From Lachnospiraceae bacterium (lineage in GTDB: Bacteria > Bacillota > Clostridia > Lachnospirales > Lachnospiraceae), in NCBI GenBank assembly GCA_015057615.1, contig SVEA01000038.1:1-49377 (forward strand): 49,377 bases of DNA, in the 5' to 3' direction. The position numbers and the translations under genes are program-made. The notes beneath the pieces are model-generated. The model saw nothing but the letters and a program-made list of their open reading frames with translations. It searched no databases and was not told the origin of the DNA. Position 1 is the stretch's first letter. The number at the start of each line of letters is the position of its first letter. Below are positions 42,075 through 49,377 of this stretch, one piece after another.

Positions 42075-43457
42075 ATGAAGTATTCTTCCGGAAATAATTT
42101 TCATGGCGGGATCCATTGCAGTGACGGAACGGACAAGGAGCTAAGCAGTAAAGAGCCGATCCTTTTCTATAATCCAAGAACGGTAGAGATTTCCATGAGG
42201 CAATCCGCCGGCAGCAACTGTCAGGCAGTAGTGAATATCGGCGATCGGGTCGTAAAGGGACAGCTGATAGGAACTCCTGCTCGTTTTGGTGCGGCAAATA
42301 TTCATGCAAGTATCAGCGGTAAAGTACAGGATATTGTAACAGCGAAGGATCCGCAGGATAACGATACGACCTATGTGGTGATTGAAGCGGATACGCCGGA
42401 AAATGGAATGGAAATAGAACGAATACAAAATACGGACGACTATCACAAAGGGTTCGCAGATATTTCATCCTTTTCCAGGGAAGAGATTATAGCCTCGATG
42501 AAAGAGGGAGGACTTATCGGTATGGGTGGTGCGGGCTTTCCGACCCATATTAAGTATGAGACGACCAATAAAATTGACTGTGTACTTATCAATGCTGCAG
42601 AATGTGAACCTTATCTTACCTGTGACCATAGACTGATGCTGGAATACGGCTATGATATTCTAAATGGAATTCGTCTGTTTATAAAAGCATCCGGTGCCGA
42701 AAAGGCGATCCTGTGTCTGGAAGATAATAAAAGGGATGCAGCCAAACATTTAAACAGCTTATTATTTCAAAGCGAATTGCCGATAGAAGTTAAGCTTCTT
42801 CGGACCAGGTATCCCCAGGGAGGGGAACGGCAGCTGATTGAGGCTGTGACTGGGCAGGAAGTACCGACGGGAAAGCTCCCGGCGGATGTTGGGGTCATTG
42901 TGAATAATGTAGGTACAGCGAAGGCTCTGGCGGATGTAATGTTTACGCAGACTCCCCTGATATCCAGATGCATTACGGTTACCGGAAAGGTGAGGAAGCC
43001 ATTAAATTTTTTTGTTCCCATCGGTACCAGATTCACAGAGCTGATCGAGCTTGCCGGTGGTTTTACGGCAGTGTACAGCCGGGTGATTGTCGGCGGACCG
43101 ATGACCGGTACTGGTATTTTATTCGGCGGGGGAGTAAGCGATTTGGAGGGAAGTGTTACGAAGACGTCCTCCGGACTGCTTGTTTTAGAAGACCAGGCAA
43201 TTACCGAAACACCCTGTATCCGCTGCGGGCAGTGTGAGAGAATATGTCCTGCCGGATTAGCTCCATTTAAAATTGATTTTGCCTGTATCAATGAGGATTA
43301 TACCTTATGTGAAAAGTTATATGCAACGGAATGTATCAGCTGCGGCAGTTGCTCCTATGTTTGTCCTGCGAAGAGAGAATTGGCTCATCGTACAACCAGA
43401 GCGAAGATTGAAGTTCTGAAGCTTCGAATGGAGAGGAGGAAGAAACAAAATGGGTAA
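42075..43457 (+). CDS. rnfC: RnfC-type electron transport subunit
   Basis: The peripheral cytoplasmic subunit that takes electrons from NADH in Rnf complexes. 460 residues. N-terminal barrel-sandwich domain (about 20-110), the FMN/NADH-binding motif GMGGAGFPTHIKYE at about 148-161, INAAECEPYLTCDHRLM, a SLBB-like domain, then two [4Fe-4S] motifs (CIRCGQCERICP from Cys381 and CISCGSCSYVCP from Cys420). The order of domains is that of canonical RnfC. The ATG at 42075 follows GAAAGGA. The stop overlaps the rnfD start by 8 bp. Confidence 0.94.
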   Translation: MKYSSGNNFHGGIHCSDGTDKELSSKEPILFYNPRTVEISMRQSAGSNCQAVVNIGDRVVKGQLIGTPARFGAANIHASISGKVQDIVTAKDPQDNDTTYVVIEADTPENGMEIERIQNTDDYHKGFADISSFSREEIIASMKEGGLIGMGGAGFPTHIKYETTNKIDCVLINAAECEPYLTCDHRLMLEYGYDILNGIRLFIKASGAEKAILCLEDNKRDAAKHLNSLLFQSELPIEVKLLRTRYPQGGERQLIEAVTGQEVPTGKLPADVGVIVNNVGTAKALADVMFTQTPLISRCITVTGKVRKPLNFFVPIGTRFTELIELAGGFTAVYSRVIVGGPMTGTGILFGGGVSDLEGSVTKTSSGLLVLEDQAITETPCIRCGQCERICPAGLAPFKIDFACINEDYTLCEKLYATECISCGSCSYVCPAKRELAHRTTRAKIEVLKLRMERRKKQNG

Positions 43458-44424
43458 GAAAGCAGCTGAGCTTATGCATGGCATTCGACCGCATATACGG
43501 GCGGTGAGAACGACAAAGGCGATTATGTCCGATGTTGTAATTGCTCTTATTCCGGCACTGATCGGTTCCATCTATTATTTTGGGATCGGATCCTTGATCC
43601 TTACACTGACCTCCGTGACCACCTGTGTTTTATCCGAATATATCTGGCAGAGGCTGCGAAAGGAACCAATTCGGGTCGGAGATTTCAGTGCGGTAGTTAC
43701 GGGTATTTTACTTGCCTTTAACTTTCCGGTTACAACGCCGCTCTGGATCGTATGGATAGCGAGTGTATTTTCTATTATTGTAGTAAAGCAGATCTTTGGT
43801 GGAATCGGTAATAACTTTGCTAACCCTGCACTTATGGGCAGAGCTATAGTGATGCTTCTATGGCCGGGCAGCATTGCACAGTATGTTAGTGCAAACAATG
43901 CCGGTACGGATGCAGTCAGCTCCGCGACCGTTTTAAGTATGTTAAAAAGTGGTCAGGAGAATATAGGCTATTCCCATCTGGATATGTTTCTTGGTAATAT
44001 TCCGGGTGCCTTGGGAGAAACGAGCAAATTACTACTTCTCATCGGCTTTTTCTACCTTTGTTACCGCCAGGTAGTTCATTTTTGGGCTGCAATAACCTAT
44101 ATCGTAACGGTTGTGGCGATTACCTTCGTATTCGGAGGAAATGGATGGTTTACCGGAGATGTTTTAACCAATTTGCTGGGCGGCGGGCTGATCCTTGGTG
44201 CCTGCTATATGATTACAGATTATCCGTCGGTTGCACCCAGAGTAAAAGTTATGATTGCGATTCTTGCCGGTATCGTTACGGCTTCAATTCGAATCTGGGG
44301 AACCCTTCCGGAGGGAGTCTGTTTTGGTATCTTAACAGGAAACTGCCTGTCTGGTTTGGTGGAATGGATGATTCAGCCCCATATCTATGGCGTAGACCGA
44401 AAGAAGAGTAATAATAATTTATGA
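43450..44424 (+). CDS. rnfD: RnfD-type membrane flavoprotein
   Basis: A membrane subunit of Rnf/Nqr-type complexes with covalent FMN and a non-covalent flavin. 324 residues with about nine TM helices. Conserved blocks are RPHIRAVRTTKAIMSDVVIALIPALIGS, FGGIGNNFANPALMGRA and GACYMITDYPSVA. The flavinylation motif is DAVSSAT with Thr160; the usual Gly is Ser, a mild deviation. It starts inside the end of rnfC, so translation is coupled. Confidence 0.93.
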   Translation: MGKKAAELMHGIRPHIRAVRTTKAIMSDVVIALIPALIGSIYYFGIGSLILTLTSVTTCVLSEYIWQRLRKEPIRVGDFSAVVTGILLAFNFPVTTPLWIVWIASVFSIIVVKQIFGGIGNNFANPALMGRAIVMLLWPGSIAQYVSANNAGTDAVSSATVLSMLKSGQENIGYSHLDMFLGNIPGALGETSKLLLLIGFFYLCYRQVVHFWAAITYIVTVVAITFVFGGNGWFTGDVLTNLLGGGLILGACYMITDYPSVAPRVKVMIAILAGIVTASIRIWGTLPEGVCFGILTGNCLSGLVEWMIQPHIYGVDRKKSNNNL

Positions 44425-44444
44425 AATAAAGAGAGGGATATGTA

Positions 44445-45449
44445 ATGAAAGACAACAGATTAAAAGGTATTATTGCACTTGCAGTGGTTACTGTATTATC
44501 TTTTGGTGCAGTTTATGGAAGTAAAGCTTTAACAAAAGATAAGGGTGCTTCCAATGAAAAAACAAATACAACTCCGGAGGAATCGGTGGAAGGCAGTATT
44601 GATGTTAGCGGTCAGGAAGGAATTGATGCGGCAAGAGAACTTACCGATGCAAGCGGTACGGTAACAGGCTATGCAGTTACTTCCGGAGCAAAAGGCTTTG
44701 CTGGTAAGGTTACGCTTGAGGTCACTTTTGGTACCGATGCTCAGACAATTGAAGGCGTAAAGGTAGTAAGCCATACAGAAACTCCGGGATATGGCGCAAA
44801 TCTGGAAAATGAGGACTACCTGGCACAGTTTAACGGCATCCCCGCTCCGGTTTATCTTCCGGGAAATGCTCCTGTAGCAGCCGAACAAAAGGAAGCTGCA
44901 AAAGAACCGGCAGAAGAAACTGCGAAAGAGCCGGCTTCGACAGAATTAAAAGACGGCGTTTATTCGGTTAAGGCAGATACTGCGGAGCAGGGTTATCTTT
45001 CCACACTGACCTTGAAGGTTGAAGATGGTGCGGTTACTTCCGTTGTATGGGATGCTTCAAATGAGCTTGGAGAGTACAAGAGCTACTTATCTACCGTGGG
45101 TGAGTACAAGATGACCGACGATGGCCCTACCTGGAAAGAGCAGGCGGACGCACTTGCAGCATACGTTGTTGAGAAACAGTCTGCCGAAGGATTTGCCGTG
45201 GATGAAAACGGAAAAACCGACACGGTTGCAGGCGTAAGCATCAGTGTGGATGGTTTTATTGATTTAACAGAAAAGGCATTAAAGCTTGCAGCAAGCGGTG
45301 AAGGTGCAGAAGCTGCAGAAGAGCCGGCAGAAACGGCTTCCGCAGGAACAGAGATTGATGCAGTTTCCGGTGCTACCTTTACCTCCAACGCAATTGTAGA
45401 ATCAATTAATAAAGCGTATGAATTCATTCATGCATATGCTGCAAAATAA
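44445..45449 (+). CDS. rnfG: RnfG-type flavoprotein with an inserted extra domain
   Basis: The extracytoplasmic FMN-carrying subunit. 334 residues, against about 190-220 in usual RnfG. N-terminal TM anchor (about 7-25), the first half of the FMN_bind domain (about 60-143: GYAVTSGAKGFAGKVTLEVTFG, HTETPGYGANLENEDYLAQF), an insert (about 144-302) bounded by Ala/Glu/Pro-rich linkers, then the flavinylation motif DAVSGAT with Thr311. The insert (about 168-281: LKDGVYSVKADTAEQGYLSTLTLKVEDGAVTSVVWDASNELGEYKSYL) looks like the FMN_bind-like repeat of PplA-type lipoproteins, but its own motif reads VAGVSIS instead of SGAT. Linkers suggest it is a flexible, possibly redox, module. Confidence 0.85.
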   Translation: MKDNRLKGIIALAVVTVLSFGAVYGSKALTKDKGASNEKTNTTPEESVEGSIDVSGQEGIDAARELTDASGTVTGYAVTSGAKGFAGKVTLEVTFGTDAQTIEGVKVVSHTETPGYGANLENEDYLAQFNGIPAPVYLPGNAPVAAEQKEAAKEPAEETAKEPASTELKDGVYSVKADTAEQGYLSTLTLKVEDGAVTSVVWDASNELGEYKSYLSTVGEYKMTDDGPTWKEQADALAAYVVEKQSAEGFAVDENGKTDTVAGVSISVDGFIDLTEKALKLAASGEGAEAAEEPAETASAGTEIDAVSGATFTSNAIVESINKAYEFIHAYAAK

Positions 45450-45502
45450 TCAGCTATAATAACCTTAATGGGAATTGACTTGGATGGAATAGGAGGATGA
45501 CG

Positions 45503-46270
45503 ATGAAGACAAAGTATCCGATGGAGGCATTTGCCCTCGCCATGGTAGTATTTTCTTTTAATATGCGGGAAGCTTTCCTTACCGGAATTCTCTTGCTGCT
45601 TATTACCGTCTTTGGACTGGTGATCGATCAGGTGGTCGGCAGGCAGTTGCCTTCCTGGAGCAGAAGGATAAGCATGACGATCCTTATCTTGGCAATCACC
45701 TATTCTTTATTCCAAGTCGTTATTGTTCGAGTTTTACAGGAAAATCCGGATTATCGGACCGTCTTTTTACAGCTTGTTGCCGGCGCTTTTATTGCCTGGC
45801 ATGTGCTTACCTGTAAGGAAGCAGATTATAACAATCTTTTATTCGAGGGTTCCTTTGCCTATGGTGCTTTGATTTTGATTGGACTGCTGCGTGAATTTTT
45901 ATCCTACGGGACGATATTTGAATACAAAATCGCTGATTATGCAGCTTTCACTCCCGGTTTTCAAAATGCCATTGTTGGCTTTATGCTGAGTGCAGCCGCT
46001 ATAGCAATAATAAATAGGGCATTCGTATATGAGGAAGCAGGGGTAGAAAGTCTGTGGGTAATTCTTCCGGCAATGATAGTTTATCAACCGTTTTCCTTGG
46101 ACTTACCAGTAAAGAGCCTGGGAATTCTTATTTCAATTGTGGTTGCGGTCCTTCTATTCCTATCAGTTCGAAAATATCTGACATTTTCGAACATAAGCAG
46201 AGAATGGAGAAGGCTCCCGATTGATTTATTGTCCGTTGGGATGATTTATCTAATACTAATGGTATTTTAA
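45503..46270 (+). CDS. RnfA/RnfE-like membrane protein, divergent
   Basis: 255 residues, six predicted TM helices. The clearest family match is around Cys104: LTCKEADYNNLLFEGSFAYGALILIGLLREFLSYGTIF corresponds to the second half of RnfA/RnfE (NC...GLG...REIL..GT.F). Canonical A and E each also have an N-terminal Cys that helps hold a [2Fe-2S] cluster between them; here Cys104 is the only Cys. The start is ATG 45503, six bases after AGGAGG; ATG 45497 overlaps the site. The operon has no second A/E gene and no RnfB. So this is either a reduced Rnf-type module or the rest is encoded elsewhere. Confidence 0.65.
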   Translation: MKTKYPMEAFALAMVVFSFNMREAFLTGILLLLITVFGLVIDQVVGRQLPSWSRRISMTILILAITYSLFQVVIVRVLQENPDYRTVFLQLVAGAFIAWHVLTCKEADYNNLLFEGSFAYGALILIGLLREFLSYGTIFEYKIADYAAFTPGFQNAIVGFMLSAAAIAIINRAFVYEEAGVESLWVILPAMIVYQPFSLDLPVKSLGILISIVVAVLLFLSVRKYLTFSNISREWRRLPIDLLSVGMIYLILMVF

Positions 46271-46280
46271 AGTAGAAAAA

Positions 46281-46520
46281 ATTAATTTGCACAATTTATG
46301 CATTGATAAGTAATATGAAACCTGTTTTATTCGCAACACGTTGTTCCCAAAAGCATTGCAAAAAACGCAATACTTGGATTGAAGTACGTAATGGTACGTA
46401 AGACACAAAATACGTGATCTAAGTACCAATGACTTCAAACAGTTGCGCATTAAAATATTGTCTCCTATTACTTAAGTTTTTCTTTAATTTGTGCAAATTG
46501 AAGAAGATGATTTGTTAGTA
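46281..46520 (+). repeat. R1 nested-palindrome repeat, copy 4
   Basis: AATTTGCACAA/TTGTGCAAATT, AAGTAATATGAAAC/CTCCTATTACTT-type outer stem, AGCATTGC/GCAATACTT hairpin and a weakened inner hairpin (GACACA/GTGATC). It lies between the RnfA/E-like gene and the EetA-like gene. Confidence 0.8.
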
Positions 46521-46580
46521 AGAGCAAGTGGAATTGTGCAATGCAAGGACACTTGCTCTTTGAAATAAAAGGTGAAGAAT

Positions 46581-46949
46581 ATGTTAAAGAAAAATGACTT
46601 GATTTTAATTATAGGAATTGTAGTATTAGGCGTGGGGGCGCTTCTTGCGATTCATTTCTCGAAGGAGAGCGGAAGCAAGGTTCGTGTTACCTTAAAACAG
46701 GAAGAATTGAAAACATTTAAATTGGAGGAAGATACCATATATACGGTAGAAGGTGAGAATGGAGCCTGGAATACCTTTGAAATTAAGGACGGGTACGTGA
46801 ATATGATCGATGCCAGCTGCCCGGACAAGCTCTGTGTTGCACAAAAAGGAATTCATTATGATCATGAGACAATTGTTTGTCTTCCCAACCAGGTTGTATT
46901 AGAAATTATTGGCGGAGAAGAGAATGAAGTTGATTCCGTTGCAAATTAA
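46581..46949 (+). CDS. NusG domain II-containing protein, EetA-like
   Basis: 122 residues. TM anchor at about 7-25 (LILIIGIVVLGVGALLAIHF), then a small extracytoplasmic NusG_II-type beta domain with DGYVNMIDASCPDKLCVAQKG (Cys80, Cys85, the family's CPDxxC). As I recall, EetA of the Listeria and Enterococcus extracellular electron-transfer loci belongs to this family. I chose ATG 46581 (AAAAGGTGAAGAAT before it); GTG 46572 overlaps the AAGG site. R1 copies lie on both sides. Role in electron transfer is inferred from family and context. Confidence 0.75.
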   Translation: MLKKNDLILIIGIVVLGVGALLAIHFSKESGSKVRVTLKQEELKTFKLEEDTIYTVEGENGAWNTFEIKDGYVNMIDASCPDKLCVAQKGIHYDHETIVCLPNQVVLEIIGGEENEVDSVAN

Positions 46950-46955
46950 GTATGA

Positions 46956-47219
46956 TTTAATGTGAAAAGCCGATTTATAAAACCCGCTTCGTCAATTGCA
47001 CAATTTATGTGTTGATAAGTAATAGGAACCATATTTCATTCGCAACACACTTCTGCTTAATTGTAGTATGTAATGGTACATAAGACCACAAAATACGTGA
47101 TTTAAGTACCAACGACTCAAACAGTTGCTCACTAAAATATTGTTTCCTATTATTTAAGTTTTTTCCTAATTTTGTGCAAATTGAAGAAGCCGATTTGTTA
47201 GGAAAGCTTTTGACATTCG
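46956..47219 (+). repeat. R1 nested-palindrome repeat, copy 5
   Basis: From TTTAATGTGAAAAGC to GCTTTTGACATTCGA. AAGTAATAGGAACC/GTTTCCTATTATTT stem; the AAGTATTGC-type hairpin is lost; the inner hairpin GACCAC/GTGATT is partly degraded. It lies between the EetA-like and EetB-like genes. Confidence 0.8.
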
Positions 47220-47240
47220 AATTAAGTATAAGGAGTTAGG

Positions 47241-47729
47241 ATGAAATCGAAAAAAACGGCGTTGTATGGGCTGCTTGTAGCCCTTGCCTTTATATTAAGC
47301 TACATAGAGACATTAATACCATTTCCGCTTATGCCGGGAATTAAGCTTGGACTTGCGAATCTTGTTGTGATCACGGCATTGTATGGAATGGGATGGAAGG
47401 AAGCGTTTGTATTATCTTTGATCCGGATCCTCTTAGTTGGCTTCACCTTCGGCAACCTCTCAACGATGCTGTACAGCCTGGCGGGCGGATTACTCAGCTG
47501 GCTTATGATGGTATTGGCGAAAAAGATTAAATGGTTCAGTATGGTCGGTGTCAGCATTATCGGCGGAATTTCCCATAATATCGGACAAATTATCGTTGCA
47601 ATTCTTACGGTAAGCAATGTCTATCTTATTACTTATCTGCCGTTATTACTGATTACTGGGGTAATTACCGGTGCTTTGATCGGCTTTCTAGGTGCTCTTA
47701 TTGTAAAACGAATCAAGCGGTTATTTTAG
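47241..47729 (+). CDS. Gx transporter family protein, EetB-like
   Basis: 162 residues, five to six TM helices. Family blocks KTALYGLLVALAFILSYIETLIPFPLMPGIKLGLANLVVI, FVLSLIRILLVGFTFGNLSTMLYSLAGGLLSWLMM and GGISHNIGQIIVA. Often labelled heptaprenyl diphosphate synthase component I, though the fold is ECF-S-like. EetB of Gram-positive extracellular electron transfer belongs to this family, as I recall. A homologue in quinone-related transport is the alternative. The ATG at 47241 follows AAGGAG at a short six-base spacing. It closes the flavin electron-transfer locus. Confidence 0.85.
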   Translation: MKSKKTALYGLLVALAFILSYIETLIPFPLMPGIKLGLANLVVITALYGMGWKEAFVLSLIRILLVGFTFGNLSTMLYSLAGGLLSWLMMVLAKKIKWFSMVGVSIIGGISHNIGQIIVAILTVSNVYLITYLPLLLITGVITGALIGFLGALIVKRIKRLF

Positions 47730-47771
47730 TTTAATATTTCCTATAATAAGCAATTTGTCCGCTTTTATTTA

Positions 47772-47799
47772 TTGAAAAATTTACTAAAAGTGTTATAAT
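47772..47799 (+). promoter_or_regulatory. Sigma-A promoter for the BMP lipoprotein
   Basis: TTGAAA (47772-47777) and TATAAT (47794-47799) with a 16-bp spacer, about 45 bp before the start. It separates this gene from the electron-transfer locus. Confidence 0.75.
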
Positions 47800-47843
47800 T
47801 AAGTATGCAGTTATTACTGTAAAAAATTATGGGAGGAATTTAC

Positions 47844-48977
47844 ATGAAAAAGATTTTAGCTTTAATGCTGGTACTTTCTATGTCACTTGTGCTCTTAACC
47901 GGCTGCGGCAATAGCGATGGTGAGATTGCGCTTATTACCGATAAGGGCAACATTGATGACAAGTCTTTCAACCAAGGTTCTTGGGAGGGCGTTAAAAAAT
48001 TTGCTGAAGGAAACAAGATCACGCATAAATACTATAAGCCAGAGGAATATAACGATGCAGGTTATCTTGCAACGATCGATCTGGCAGTTGAGGGCGGTGC
48101 AAAGGTTGTTGTAACACCGGGTTTCCTTTTTGAAGTTCCGGTTTATGAGGCACAGACAAAGTATCCGGAAGTGAAATTTATCCTTCTTGACGGAGCTCCT
48201 CATAATGCAGATTATTCCGATAATACCATAAAGGAAAATGTAGCAAGCGTTCTCTATAATGAGGAGCAATCCGGTTATCTTGCTGGATATGCAGCAGTGA
48301 AGGACGGCTACAGAAAGCTTGGTTTTATGGGCGGTATGGCAGTTCCTGCGGTTCAGGCATTCGGCTATGGCTACCTGCAGGGAGCAGAGGTTGCTGCCAA
48401 GGAACTCGGCTTAAACGACGGAGAAATCTCTGTCTTATATCATTACACGGGTGACTTTGCCGAAACGGATACGAATAAAGCTACTGCGAAGGCGATGTAC
48501 CAAGAAGGAGTAGAAATTATCTTTGGCTGCGGTGGTTCGGTAGGTAAGTCCGTTATGGCTGCGGCTGCAGAAGCCGGTGCAAAGGTTATCGGTGTTGACG
48601 TTGACCAGAGATATGACAGTGATACGGTTGTTACATCCGCTACGAAGGGCTTGGGAGCTTCCGTTTATCAGGTTCTGGAAGCAATCTACAAGAATGACAG
48701 CTGGGCTACCTTTGGTGGAAAGCAAACCTACTTTAATGCTGCAAATGCTGGTGTCGGCCTTCCGACCGAAGTAATCGGGGATAAAAAAGCAGACGCATTT
48801 GATCGTTTCAATCAATTTAAGAAAGCAGATTATGAAGCGGTATTTGCAACGCTTGAGAATGGCACAGCAGTTCCGGTTCGGGAAATTACGATCGAAGACC
48901 CGGATGGATATGCAACAGCAGAAGAATTGGTTACCGGTCTTAACCTGGTTAAGGTAACGGTTGAAACAAGACAGTAA
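47844..48977 (+). CDS. BMP-family (PnrA-type) nucleoside-binding lipoprotein
   Basis: A substrate-binding lipoprotein for nucleosides of the BMP/Med family. 377 residues. Signal peptide KKILALMLVLSMSLVLLTGC with lipobox Cys, then IALITDKGNIDDKSFNQGSWEGVKKFAE, KFILLDGAPHN, EEQSGYLAGYAAVKDGYRKLGFMGGMAVPAVQAFGYGYLQGA and IIFGCGGSVGKSVMAAAAEAGAKVIGVDVDQ. ATG 47844 has GGGAGG six bases before it; the frame reaching 47829 lacks one. Transporter ATPase and permease genes do not appear before the window ends. Expression is likely monocistronic, with its own promoter and terminator. Confidence 0.95.
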   Translation: MKKILALMLVLSMSLVLLTGCGNSDGEIALITDKGNIDDKSFNQGSWEGVKKFAEGNKITHKYYKPEEYNDAGYLATIDLAVEGGAKVVVTPGFLFEVPVYEAQTKYPEVKFILLDGAPHNADYSDNTIKENVASVLYNEEQSGYLAGYAAVKDGYRKLGFMGGMAVPAVQAFGYGYLQGAEVAAKELGLNDGEISVLYHYTGDFAETDTNKATAKAMYQEGVEIIFGCGGSVGKSVMAAAAEAGAKVIGVDVDQRYDSDTVVTSATKGLGASVYQVLEAIYKNDSWATFGGKQTYFNAANAGVGLPTEVIGDKKADAFDRFNQFKKADYEAVFATLENGTAVPVREITIEDPDGYATAEELVTGLNLVKVTVETRQ

Positions 48978-49033
48978 TGATATTGTATTACAAAACATAC
49001 TGGCCTGAGCCTTATGTAGAGTAAGAGGATGTA

Positions 49034-49067
49034 AGGGGGGAAAGGCGTTACCTTTCCCCTCTATTTT
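49034..49067 (+). terminator. Terminator after the BMP lipoprotein
   Basis: AGGGGGGAAAGG and CCTTTCCCCTCT form a 12-bp stem with one wobble and the 5-base loop CGTTA, followed by ATTTTTAG. Confidence 0.85.
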
Positions 49068-49092
49068 TAGGATTGGAAGCAGAAATCTAATT

Positions 49093-49377
49093 TAAGTGTC
49101 AAAAGCCAATTTATAAAACTAACTTCATCAATTTGCGCAATTTGTGCATGGATAAGTAATATGAAACAAATTTCATTCGCAACATGTTGTTCTCAAAGTG
49201 CTGTATAAAACGCAGCGCCAAGCATTGCAAAAAACGCAATACTTGGATTGCTAATTAAAGGTACATTAGATCACAAAATACGTGATCTAAGTACCAACGA
49301 CTTCAAACAGTTGCGCATTAAAATATTGTTTCCTATTACTTAATGTTCCATTAATTTGTGTATATTGATGAAGCTGA
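49093..49377 (+). repeat. R1 nested-palindrome repeat, copy 6 (cut by window end)
   Basis: Begins TAAGTGTCAAAAGCC. It has AAGTAATATGAAAC/GTTTCCTATTACTT, inner hairpin GATCAC/GTGATC, and uniquely two tandem copies of the first hairpin: AAGTGCTGT/GCAGCGC followed by AGCATTGC/GCAATACTT. The right terminus lies outside the window. Confidence 0.8.

Noticed and set aside
1-49377. CRISPR array, prophage or integrated element
   Set aside because: No regularly spaced short repeats, no integrase, transposase or phage structural genes; the repeats are dispersed and palindromic.

Overview
The window looks like a chromosomal segment of an anaerobic, spore-forming Clostridia, most likely a Lachnospiraceae relative. 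The evidence is low-GC DNA with strong AAGGAG-type ribosome sites, a GerA-type germinant receptor operon, a small protein resembling the DUF3787 spore-surface family, a one-piece pyruvate:ferredoxin oxidoreductase, Rnf-type electron-transfer proteins, and CUT1 sugar-uptake and glycosidase gene sets. No rRNA, tRNA, CRISPR array, phage gene or transposase gene was seen.

Layout. (1) 0.4-10.7 kb: a carbohydrate utilisation locus with a YesM-type sensor kinase (frameshifted), a YesN-type AraC response regulator, two LplB/LplC-type permeases, a large solute-binding lipoprotein, and a 771-residue protein that looks like a glycoside hydrolase of a family I do not recognise. (2) 11.2-13.7 kb: a DUF1538 membrane protein with two PII-like proteins. 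(3) 13.7-18.5 kb: a diguanylate cyclase, an XRE regulator with small-ORF candidates beside it, glucose-6-phosphate dehydrogenase, a cyclase-family hydrolase and a small carboxypeptidase-regulatory-like protein. (4) 18.8-22.6 kb: the spore-surface-like small protein and PFOR. (5) 23.5-28.1 kb: a DUF6514-like protein and a ger operon (A, C, small two-TM protein, B). (6) 28.1-30.5 kb, minus strand: an M23 peptidase, a DUF421 protein and a ferredoxin. (7) 30.9-36.2 kb: GH1 glycosidase, GH36 alpha-galactosidase and a GPH-type symporter, which together would import and cleave galactosides or glucosides. (8) 36.3-40.4 kb: a flavin reductase-like protein, a metallophosphoesterase, a DUF4474 protein and Mrp. 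(9) 40.7-47.7 kb: a flavin-based electron-transfer locus. ApbE is divergent from rnfC-rnfD-rnfG and a single RnfA/E-like gene, followed by genes of the two families to which EetA and EetB of Gram-positive extracellular electron transfer belong. No RnfB is present and only one A/E-type subunit is seen. (10) 47.8-49.0 kb: a BMP-family lipoprotein under its own promoter.

The intergenic DNA is rich in repeats. Family R1 (about 240-295 bp, nested palindromes, at least six copies plus a solitary arm) shows base-pair covariation in three stems. Family R2 (106 bp) occurs at both ends of a 29-kb interval in opposite orientation. R3 (146-163 bp) has two copies in opposite orientation. R4 is a structured segment with a partial duplication directly behind a strong promoter. 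R5 is a short repeat that lies just upstream of start codons and supplies the ribosome site. R1, R2 and a 69-bp element before zwf all end in GTGTCA...TGACAC or close variants, which suggests they were mobilised by one machinery.

The best candidate for something undescribed is the Rnf/Eet hybrid locus. RnfC keeps its NADH/FMN site and two 4Fe-4S motifs. RnfG carries an extra FMN_bind-like domain inserted before its flavinylation motif. The sole A/E-like subunit keeps only one cysteine. Second in rank are the DUF1538/PII-like cassette and the transcribed R4 element.
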